Assembly: GCF_001425825.1 (NCBI RefSeq)
Contig: NZ_LMDM01000006.1
Location: 55,211-119,210 of the forward strand
DNA: 64,000 nucleotides
Reading direction: 5' to 3'
Source of the DNA: Rhizobacter sp. Root1238
GTDB lineage: Bacteria > Pseudomonadota > Gammaproteobacteria > Burkholderiales > Burkholderiaceae_C
Each line of letters starts with the position of its first letter. The first letter of the stretch is position 1. Positions 29,149-36,020 of the stretch are shown here, in pieces. The notes beneath the pieces were generated by a model. That model made no database searches, was not told the DNA's origin, and saw only the letters and a program-made list of their open reading frames with translations. The translations under genes and the position numbers were made by a program.

Positions 29149-30111
29149 ATGAATGCATTCACCAAATCCCTGATCGCCCTCTCGGCCGTCGCCGCGTTGG
29201 CAGGCGTCGCGAACGCCGCGCAGAAGACGCCGGCGGCCGGCAAACCGGCGACAGTGACCGCGCAGCCGAGCGGCAGCTACGTCACCACGAAGGACGGCGT
29301 GCAGCTGTACTACAAGGACTGGGGTCCGCGCGACGGCCAGCCGGTGATCTTCAGCCATGGCTGGCCGCTCGATTCGGACAGCTGGGAATCGCAGATGCTG
29401 TTCCTGGCCGACCAGGGCTACCGCGTGATCGCCCATGACCGCCGCGGCCACGGCCGATCGAGCCAGCCGTGGGACGGCAACGACATGGACCACTACGCCG
29501 ACGACCTGGCGGCGGTGATCGAGGCTGTCGACCTGAAGGGCCGGAAGGCGGTGCTGGTCGGCTTCTCGACCGGCGGCGGCGAGGTGGCGCGCTACATCGG
29601 CCGCCATGGCACCGGCAAGGTCGCGAAGGCGGTGCTGGTCTCGGCCGTGCCGCCGCAGATGGTCAAGGGCAAGGTGAACCCGAACGGCGTGCCGATCGAG
29701 GTGTTCGACGGGCTGCGCAAGGCGCAGATCGAGAACCGCTCGCAGCTCTACCGCGACATCGCGAGCGGCCCGTTCTACGGCTTCAACCGCCCCGGCGCGA
29801 AGGTCTCGCAGGGCCTGATCGACAACTGGTGGCTGCAGGGCATGCTGGGCGGTCACAAGAACACGCTGGACTCGATCAAGGCCTTCTCGGAGACCGACTT
29901 CACCGAGGACCTGAAGAAGTTCGACGTGCCGACGCTGGTGATCCACGGCGACGACGACCAGATCGTGCCGATCGACATCTCGGGCCGGGCGTCAGCGAAG
30001 CTGGTGAAGGGCGCGCAGTTGATCGTCTATGCAGGGGCGCCGCACGGGTTGACCGACACGCACAAGGAGCGGCTGAACCAGGATCTGCTGGCGTTCATTC
30101 GCAAGAACTGA
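29149..30111 (+). CDS. Secreted alpha/beta hydrolase (non-heme chloroperoxidase/esterase-like)
   Basis: A 320-residue exported enzyme. Residues 1-23 are a signal peptide ([23 protein letters not shown]). The hydrolase fold follows, with oxyanion HGWP (70-73), nucleophile elbow GFSTGG with S140, catalytic acid in IHGDDD (about D269) and H299 in PHGLT. The [13 protein letters not shown] segment and [12 protein letters not shown] are characteristic of cofactor-free chloroperoxidases and aryl esterases, which can form peracids from carboxylic acids and H2O2. A good Shine-Dalgarno (AGGAG) precedes the ATG. It lies 120 bp downstream of ohrR on the same strand, so peroxide-responsive control is likely. 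It is followed by a terminator. Confidence 0.87.
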   Translation: MNAFTKSLIALSAVAALAGVANAAQKTPAAGKPATVTAQPSGSYVTTKDGVQLYYKDWGPRDGQPVIFSHGWPLDSDSWESQMLFLADQGYRVIAHDRRGHGRSSQPWDGNDMDHYADDLAAVIEAVDLKGRKAVLVGFSTGGGEVARYIGRHGTGKVAKAVLVSAVPPQMVKGKVNPNGVPIEVFDGLRKAQIENRSQLYRDIASGPFYGFNRPGAKVSQGLIDNWWLQGMLGGHKNTLDSIKAFSETDFTEDLKKFDVPTLVIHGDDDQIVPIDISGRASAKLVKGAQLIVYAGAPHGLTDTHKERLNQDLLAFIRKN

Positions 30112-30135
30112 GCGGCTGCGGGCAGAGGGAAGCGG

Positions 30136-30184
30136 CGCCGGCAATTCTGCAGAAAGTGAGGAGCCGGCGCGCCCGTTTTTTTTC
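30136..30184 (+). terminator. Factor-independent terminator after the hydrolase gene
   Basis: GCGCCGGC (30136-30143) pairs with GCCGGCGC (30164-30171) over a 20-base loop and is followed, after CCCG, by eight T residues (30177-30184). Confidence 0.7.
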
Positions 30185-30245
30185 TAGCATCGCGCACCGC
30201 CCGGGCTGTTGGGGCCACTCGAACAACATCCCCAGGAGCCTCTTC

Positions 30246-31508
30246 ATGCCGCTTCCTTCCCTCAGGCGCACGGCCGCTGCGCTGGTGCGCATTGCCTCGG
30301 CCTGCGTGGCCATCAACCATCCCGCAGCACACGCCCAGACCCTGCCGCCTCCACCGGTGTCGCCGATGCCGCTGGAGCGCTACGAATACGACGCCATGGG
30401 TCGCCGCACGAAGATCATCCGCGGCGCCGGCACATTGAACCTCGAGACGCGGTTCCGCCACGACACGCTCGGGCGCGTCATTGAAGCCACCGACCCGCGC
30501 AACGGCACGACGAGCCTCGGCTACGACGGCGGCCATCGGCCCACCCAGGTGACCGACCCGCGCGGGCTGGTCACGCAGTACCCGCGCAATGGCTTCGGCG
30601 ATGTGCAACAGCGGATCAGCCCGGACTCCGGCACCGATCGATTGACGTATGACGCCGCCCGCAACCTGAAGACCCGCACCGACAGCCGCGGCGTGCTGAC
30701 CACCTACGGCTACGACGCCAGCGATCGCCTGACGAGCGCGGAGTACGCGAAGGGAGGGCACGCGAGCGAGACGGTCACCTTGGCGTACAGCCAGCAGGGC
30801 TCGGATTTCTCCTTCGGTGGCGGCCGGCTCACGAGCACCGCTTTCCCCGGTGGATGGAACCGCTACGCCTATGACGAGCAAGGCATGATCGCCCGCGACC
30901 TCCAGCATCTGGAAGCAAGCACAGGCGGCAACCCGGGCCCACTCGACCAGTTGGTGGTCTACGGCGAGACGCTGGGCAACCCGAGCAGCATCATCTACCC
31001 CTCGGGACGCCGGCTCACCATGACCTGGGTGGACGGCGAGATCACCGCGATGGCGCTGGCCCGCAGCAGCAGCGGCACGGCCACGCCCTTGTTCACGCAG
31101 ATCGTCTGGACGCCGTTCGCCGGCTCGCTCAAGCGCTGGACCGCGCACATGGCGAGCGGCACGCTGACGAACCAGCGCTTCTTCGACCTCGCGGGGCGCA
31201 TGACGCGCCACACCTTCGGCGATGTGTTCCGCGACATCCACTACGACGCGGCGAACCGCATCGTCGGGTTCACGCACCTGGCACCCGACGGCACACCGCG
31301 GCCGGCACTGGATCAGGCTTTCGGCTACGACGAGAACAGCCGCATCACGCGCATCACGACGAACGCGGCCACCTGGGCGATCGCGCACGACCCGAACGGC
31401 AACCGCAGCAGCGTGAGCCTGAACGGCAGCCCGAGCCTGTACACGACCGAGGCGACCAGCAACCGGCTGACGGTCATCACGAACCCGGCGCGCAGTTTTT
31501 GCCCATGA
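30246..31508 (+). CDS. RHS/YD-repeat polymorphic toxin, N-terminal part (frameshifted)
   Basis: This 420-residue frame starts with a signal-like N-terminus (LRRTAAALVRIASACVAI) and then carries many YD repeats of the RHS type (YEYDAMGRRTKIIRGAG, FRHDTLGRVIEATDPRNG, YDASDRLTSAEY). RHS shells encapsulate a C-terminal toxin and are exported. The frame ends at TGA 31506-31508, but the protein clearly continues in the +1 frame (FAHDPAGNTTSDSAGY) after the run of five T at 31496-31500. Removing one T restores one continuous protein to 32553. This is a frameshift mutation, a sequencing error or a slippage site. The N-terminus lacks VgrG or PAAR parts, so it is a short, stand-alone RHS protein. Confidence 0.75.
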   Translation: MPLPSLRRTAAALVRIASACVAINHPAAHAQTLPPPPVSPMPLERYEYDAMGRRTKIIRGAGTLNLETRFRHDTLGRVIEATDPRNGTTSLGYDGGHRPTQVTDPRGLVTQYPRNGFGDVQQRISPDSGTDRLTYDAARNLKTRTDSRGVLTTYGYDASDRLTSAEYAKGGHASETVTLAYSQQGSDFSFGGGRLTSTAFPGGWNRYAYDEQGMIARDLQHLEASTGGNPGPLDQLVVYGETLGNPSSIIYPSGRRLTMTWVDGEITAMALARSSSGTATPLFTQIVWTPFAGSLKRWTAHMASGTLTNQRFFDLAGRMTRHTFGDVFRDIHYDAANRIVGFTHLAPDGTPRPALDQAFGYDENSRITRITTNAATWAIAHDPNGNRSSVSLNGSPSLYTTEATSNRLTVITNPARSFCP

Positions 31509-31545
31509 CCCCGCCGGCAACACCACGAGCGACAGCGCGGGCTAC

Positions 31546-32553
31546 ATGGCCACGTTCAACCTGCAAGGGCAGTTGGCGACGATCACGAAGGCCGGCGTGA
31601 CGACGCACTACACCTACAACGCCAAGGGGCAGCGCGTGCGCAAGGTCAGCAGCACGGGCCCGGCGAGCACCACGCTGTTCGTGTACGACCCGCAGGGACA
31701 CCTGCTGGGCGAGTACGACCAGAACGGCGTGGCCTTGCGGGAATACGTGTGGCTGAGGGATACGCCGATGGCGATGTTCACGCCGGACCTCGCCGACCCG
31801 GCCGGTGAGCCGCTGGTGTACTTCATCCACACCGACCATCTGAAGGCACCCCGCATCGTGGTGGACCGCGACAACCGCCTGCGCTGGCGCTGGCTGGCCG
31901 AGCCGTTCGGGACCACCGCGCCGGAGGTCGATCCGCAGGGGTTGGGGGTGTTCACGCAGAACCTGCGCTTTCCTGGGCAGTACGCGGATGCGGAGAGCGG
32001 GCTGTTCTACAACCAGTTCCGCTACTACGGTCCCGACGGAGGGCGCTACACGCAGAGCGATCCGATCGGCCTGCTGGGAGGAAGTCCATCGACCTATACG
32101 TACGTGGATGGCGATCCTTTGCGCTACGTCGACCCGAGCGGACTGAATCCGCTGGCGGGTGCTCTCGCCGGTGCAGAGGTCGGCTCCATCCTCGGCCCAC
32201 CCGGCGCCGTGGTGGGTGGAATCCTTGGCGCGGGGGTTGGTGCCTGGCTTGGGTGGCAGGTCGTCGGCCCGATGTTGGTCAAGCCCCCAGAGAATGCTTA
32301 CGATTCCGATGGACCCAAAGCGCCGGGCAAGCCTGGGGAAGCTGAGGGCTTCAAGGACCCGAAGGGTGGTGAGAACTGGGTGCGCAATCCCAACGGACGC
32401 GGCTACGGCTGGCAAGCTGCGGACGGTGGCGTATGGTGCCCCACAGGCCCCGACTCCGGGTCCACAGGTGACGCTCACGGAGGCCCGCACTGGGATGTGG
32501 AGTACCCCGGTGGCAGGTACCACAACATATATCCGGGCGGTCGACGCCGATAG
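31546..32553 (+). CDS. RHS core end with polymorphic toxin C-terminus (continuation in shifted frame)
   Basis: The frame from the first available ATG gives 335 residues. Residues 1-160 hold the last YD repeats, 160-202 the conserved RHS core end (YYGPDGGRYTQSDPIGL then DPSGLNP), 204-242 a glycine-rich hydrophobic stretch and about 250-335 a variable toxin domain containing PKAPGKPGEAEGF, PKGGENWV and HGGPHWD. The last part resembles what is annotated as polymorphic toxin type 37, a predicted nuclease-like module; I am moderately sure of that. Base composition falls from here to about 33000, as is usual for exchangeable toxin/immunity tips. It is followed seven bases later by a small gene, the likely immunity gene. 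Confidence 0.75.
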   Translation: MATFNLQGQLATITKAGVTTHYTYNAKGQRVRKVSSTGPASTTLFVYDPQGHLLGEYDQNGVALREYVWLRDTPMAMFTPDLADPAGEPLVYFIHTDHLKAPRIVVDRDNRLRWRWLAEPFGTTAPEVDPQGLGVFTQNLRFPGQYADAESGLFYNQFRYYGPDGGRYTQSDPIGLLGGSPSTYTYVDGDPLRYVDPSGLNPLAGALAGAEVGSILGPPGAVVGGILGAGVGAWLGWQVVGPMLVKPPENAYDSDGPKAPGKPGEAEGFKDPKGGENWVRNPNGRGYGWQAADGGVWCPTGPDSGSTGDAHGGPHWDVEYPGGRYHNIYPGGRRR

Positions 32554-32560
32554 GAGAACC

Positions 32561-32899
32561 ATGATTCTGAAAGTCGAGCTGGGCAGCTTCTACTCACGCG
32601 GGGATGAGCGTCGCCTCTTTGAAGGCTTCAAGGAAATCGCTGCGATACGCGATGTCAAAGGTGTCGGCCGAGAACTGATGCTGGAGATCGAACTCGCAGC
32701 TCTCAGCAAGGAAGCTTTGCGTGAATTGCTCGCTCTGCTTTGGCGATACGAGATTCCGCTCGCACCATTGCGTGCCTTCGCCGAGAAAAAGAAGTTCAGT
32801 TGGCTGAATGACGCTCGGGGCTACTGGCACAGCGACATGTTTGCAGAGCACTCTGTTTCGGCGCCCGGCAAGCGACAAGCCCTGTCCATCGACGCATGA
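32561..32899 (+). CDS. Candidate immunity protein to the RHS toxin
   Basis: A 112-residue soluble protein with no signal sequence and no recognised family (MILKVELGSFYSRGD...). It starts eight bases after the RHS stop, with a good ribosome-binding site TAGGAG, in the place where RHS loci encode the cognate cytosolic immunity protein. It is mostly helical by composition, with an acidic-rich first half and a KKKFSWL segment, and less G+C-rich than the surrounding genes. The function is inferred from position only. Confidence 0.65.
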   Translation: MILKVELGSFYSRGDERRLFEGFKEIAAIRDVKGVGRELMLEIELAALSKEALRELLALLWRYEIPLAPLRAFAEKKKFSWLNDARGYWHSDMFAEHSVSAPGKRQALSIDA

Positions 32900-33012
32900 A
32901 TGGAGAACTTCCCGCTCGCTCCCTCATCAACCAACTCAAGGCTTTCGTACCCGACAAGGCCTTGACCGGACGGATGCACGCCAATCTGGGAACAGACCTT
33001 GCTAAAGCGTAG
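32896..33012 (+). CDS. Possible 38-residue small ORF or remnant
   Basis: An ATG overlaps the TGA of the immunity candidate (ATGA) and opens a frame of 38 codons (MNGELPARSLINQLKAF...) ending at TAG 33010-33012. The overlap is of the coupled type, but the peptide has no features and may be the remnant of an older immunity or RHS tip. Reported with low confidence. Confidence 0.2.
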   Translation: MNGELPARSLINQLKAFVPDKALTGRMHANLGTDLAKA

Positions 33013-33079
33013 AAGTCCGTATGGTCGACCGCCCCCGGCTTCCGTACGCTGGGCGCCAACAATCCCTGGAGTACCTCTC

Positions 33080-34054
33080 ATGCGCGTGCGTCTTCCGCTT
33101 CTGGCCTGCCTGTTCTCGGCCGCCCTCGCCGCCCCGGCCTGGGCCCAGACCAAATGGGACCTGCCCGCCGCCTACCCGGCCAGCAACTTCCACACCGAGA
33201 ACCTGACCCAGTTCGCCGCCGATGTCGACAAGGCCACGGCCGGCAAGCTGAAGATCACCGTGCATGCCAATGCCTCGCTGTTCAAGGCGCCCGAGATCAA
33301 GCGCGCAGTGCAGGGCGGGCAGGCGCAGATCGGCGAGATCCTGCTGGTGAACTACCAGAACGAGTGGCAGATCTTCGGCACCGACGGCCTGCCCTTCCTG
33401 GCCGACAGCTACGACGAATCGGCCAAGCTCTACAAGGCGCAGAAGCCGGTGCTCGACAAGAAGCTCGCCGAGCAGGGAATGATGCTGCTCTACGCGGTGG
33501 CCTGGCCGCCGCAGGGCATCTACGTGAAGAAGCCGATCAACTCGGCCGCCGACCTGAAGGGCGTCAAGTGGCGCGCCTACAGCCCGGCCACTTCGCGCAT
33601 CGCCGAGCTCGTCAACGCACAGCCGGTCACGGTGCAGGCGGCCGAGCTGTCGCAGGCCATGGCCACCGGCGTGATCGAGTCGTACATGTCGTCCGGCTCG
33701 ACCGGCTACGACACCAAGACCTACGAGCACATCAAGTACTTCTACGACACCCAGGCCTGGCTGCCGAAGAACGCGGTGCTGGTCAACAAGGCCGCCTTCG
33801 ACGCGCTCGACAAGCCCACGCAGGCCGCGCTGCTGAAGGCCGGCGCCGACGCCGAGGCGCGCGGCTGGGCGCTGTCGAAGACCAAGAACACCGAGTACCT
33901 GGAACTGCTGAAGAAGAACGGCATGACCATCCTGCAGCCGCCCGCGCAGCTGAAGACCGACCTGAAGAAGGTCGGCGACACGATGCTGCAGGAGTGGCTG
34001 CAGAAGGCCGGCCCCGAAGGCCAGGCCATCGTCGACGCCTACCGCAAGCCGTGA
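33080..34054 (+). CDS. dctP: TRAP transporter periplasmic solute-binding protein, DctP family
   Basis: A 324-residue periplasmic receptor. Residues 1-22 are a signal peptide (MRVRLPLLACLFSAALAAPAWA), followed by KWDLPAAYPASNFHTEN and KITVHANASLFKAPEIKRAVQGGQAQIGE, the standard DctP core; SAADLKGVKWRAYSP contains the conserved arginine that binds a ligand carboxylate in this family. The ligand is probably an organic acid. The ATG at 33080 has a GGAG ribosome-binding site; an upstream in-frame extension is not coding. The gene is followed by dctQ with a GTGA overlap, so all three TRAP subunits form one operon. Confidence 0.9.
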   Translation: MRVRLPLLACLFSAALAAPAWAQTKWDLPAAYPASNFHTENLTQFAADVDKATAGKLKITVHANASLFKAPEIKRAVQGGQAQIGEILLVNYQNEWQIFGTDGLPFLADSYDESAKLYKAQKPVLDKKLAEQGMMLLYAVAWPPQGIYVKKPINSAADLKGVKWRAYSPATSRIAELVNAQPVTVQAAELSQAMATGVIESYMSSGSTGYDTKTYEHIKYFYDTQAWLPKNAVLVNKAAFDALDKPTQAALLKAGADAEARGWALSKTKNTEYLELLKKNGMTILQPPAQLKTDLKKVGDTMLQEWLQKAGPEGQAIVDAYRKP

Positions 34055-34572
34055 GCGCCCCGCTGCGCCGCGGGCTGGACGCGCTGTACGACGCCAGCGC
34101 CGCGCTCGCCGCGGTCTTCATGGTCGGGCTGCTGGTCGCCGTGCTGCTGTCGATCGTCAGCCGGCAGCTGCATTTCAACGTGCCGGGCATCGACAGCTAC
34201 GCCGGCTACCTGATGGCCGCCACCGGATTCCTCGCGCTGGCCCACACCCTCAAGCAGGGCGAGCACATCCGCGTCACGCTGCTGCTCAATGCGCTGCACG
34301 GCGTGGCCCGCCGTCGCCTGGAACTCTGGGCCCTGGGCGCCGCGAGCGCGCTGGCGCTGCTGGCGGCGTTCTACGCCTGCAAGCTGGTCTGGCAGTCGTA
34401 CGCGTTCCACGACATCTCGACCGGCAACGACGCGACGCCGCTGTGGATCCCGCAGCTCAGCATGGCCGTCGGCAGCACCGTGCTCGCGATCGCGTTCGTC
34501 GACGAGCTGGTGCTGGAGATCCTCGGCCGGCGCGTGGTGCCGGTGTCCGAAGAGGCGAGCCGCAATGAATGA
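34051..34572 (+). CDS. dctQ: TRAP transporter small membrane subunit, DctQ family
   Basis: A 173-residue inner-membrane protein with four hydrophobic segments (LAAVFMVGLLVAVLLSIVSR, GYLMAATGFLALAHTL, LWALGAASALALLAAFYA, SMAVGSTVLAIAFVDELVLEI). The motif HTLKQGEHIRVTLL between segments 2 and 3 is typical of DctQ. The GTG start overlaps the dctP stop (GTGA). The stop overlaps dctM by eight bases (ATGAATGA). It is thought to hold the large subunit and the receptor together. Confidence 0.88.
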   Translation: MSAPLRRGLDALYDASAALAAVFMVGLLVAVLLSIVSRQLHFNVPGIDSYAGYLMAATGFLALAHTLKQGEHIRVTLLLNALHGVARRRLELWALGAASALALLAAFYACKLVWQSYAFHDISTGNDATPLWIPQLSMAVGSTVLAIAFVDELVLEILGRRVVPVSEEASRNE

Positions 34573-35866
34573 CCTGCTGGTGACGACGCTGCTGATCGCG
34601 TCGCTGTTCCTGATCCTCGGCAGCGGCGTGTGGATCGGCCTGACGCTGTCGGGCGTCGCGTGGATCGGCATGCAGCTGTTCAGCTCGCGGCCGGCCGGCG
34701 ACGCGATGGCGGTGACGATCTGGGGCTCGGCCTCGAGCTGGACGCTGACCGCGCTGCCGCTGTTCATCTGGATGGGCGAGATCCTGTTCCGCACCCGGCT
34801 CAGCCAGGACATGTTCAAGGGCCTCGCGCCCTGGATGCAGCGCCTGCCGGGCCGCCTGCTGCACACCAACGTGGTGGGCTGCGCGATCTTCGCGGCGGTG
34901 TCGGGCTCGAGCGCGGCCACCTGCGCCACCATCGGCAAGATGAGCCTGCCCGAGCTGAAGCGCCGCGGCTACCCCGATGCGATGGCCATCGGTTCGCTGG
35001 CGGGCGCGGGCACGCTGGGCCTGCTGATCCCGCCGTCGATCATCATGATCGTCTACGGCGTCACGGCCGACGTCTCGATCTCGCAGCTCTTCATCGCCGG
35101 CGTGCTGCCCGGCGCGCTGCTGGCGCTGATCTTCTCGGGCTACATCGCGCTGTGGTCGCTGCGCCACCCCGGGCAGATCCCGCCGGCCGATGCGCCGATG
35201 AGCCTGCGCGAGAAGCTCGATGCCTCGCGCAGCCTGATCCCGGTGGTGCTGTTGATCACCGCGGTGCTGGGCTCGATCTATGCCGGCATCGCCACCGCCA
35301 CCGAGGCCGCCGGACTGGGCGTGCTGGGCTCGTTGATCCTGTCGGCACTGCAGGGCTCGCTGACCTGGCGCACCTTCACTCAGTCGCTGATGGGCGGCAC
35401 GCGGCTGTACTGCATGATCGCGCTGATCCTGGCCGGTGCCGCCTTCCTGACGCTCGCGATGGGCTACATCGGCCTGCCGCGCCACCTGGCCGAATGGATC
35501 GCGTCGCTCGGCCTCAGCCAGTTCGGGCTGATCCTGATGCTGACCGCGTTCTACGTGATCCTCGGCTGCTTCCTCGACGGCATCTCGATGGTGGTGCTGA
35601 CGATGGGCGTGATCATGCCGACGGTGCAGAAGGCCGGCATCGACCCGCTGTGGTTCGGCATCTTCATCGTGATCGTCGTCGAGATGGCCCAGGTGACGCC
35701 GCCGGTCGGCTTCAACCTGTTCGTGCTGCAGGGCATGACGCGGCGCGAGATCGGCTTCATCGCGAAGACCGCCTTCCCGTTCTTCCTGCTGATGGTGCTG
35801 ATGGTGGTGCTGCTGTACGTGTTCCCGCAGATCATCACGTTCCTGCCGAATCAAATGAAGAGCTAG
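34565..35866 (+). CDS. dctM: TRAP transporter large membrane subunit, DctM family
   Basis: A 433-residue inner-membrane transporter with about twelve hydrophobic segments. Family motifs are ALPLFIWMGEILFRT, VSGSSAATCATIGKM (the SGSSxA Na+-site-like motif), GSLAGAGTLGLLIPPSIIMIVYG and GCFLDGISMVVLTMGVIMPTV, VTPPVGFNLFVLQG near the end. It forms the sodium-coupled translocation channel, with DctQ and DctP, for an organic-acid-type substrate. The eight-base overlap with dctQ argues for coupled translation. A weak stem-loop (35890-35907, 7-bp stem, four-base loop) follows without a T-run. Confidence 0.9.
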   Translation: MNDLLVTTLLIASLFLILGSGVWIGLTLSGVAWIGMQLFSSRPAGDAMAVTIWGSASSWTLTALPLFIWMGEILFRTRLSQDMFKGLAPWMQRLPGRLLHTNVVGCAIFAAVSGSSAATCATIGKMSLPELKRRGYPDAMAIGSLAGAGTLGLLIPPSIIMIVYGVTADVSISQLFIAGVLPGALLALIFSGYIALWSLRHPGQIPPADAPMSLREKLDASRSLIPVVLLITAVLGSIYAGIATATEAAGLGVLGSLILSALQGSLTWRTFTQSLMGGTRLYCMIALILAGAAFLTLAMGYIGLPRHLAEWIASLGLSQFGLILMLTAFYVILGCFLDGISMVVLTMGVIMPTVQKAGIDPLWFGIFIVIVVEMAQVTPPVGFNLFVLQGMTRREIGFIAKTAFPFFLLMVLMVVLLYVFPQIITFLPNQMKS

Positions 35867-36020
35867 TGCCTGCTCCGCGCGGTGGATATGACGGCGCAAA
35901 CGCCGTCAATTCATCGCTTTGTACAGGGGGTGGTACTTCTACGATGCCGGGGCGGAAAACTGTTCCGCGCCCTGGCGCGCCGGCCTGTCCGCACGCGCCC
36001 GTCCGCCAAAGGATGGACCC

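Noticed and set aside
30246..32553. Programmed ribosomal frameshift in the RHS gene
   Set aside because: A T5 run alone without a downstream hairpin or pause motif is weak; sequencing error or mutation is at least as likely.
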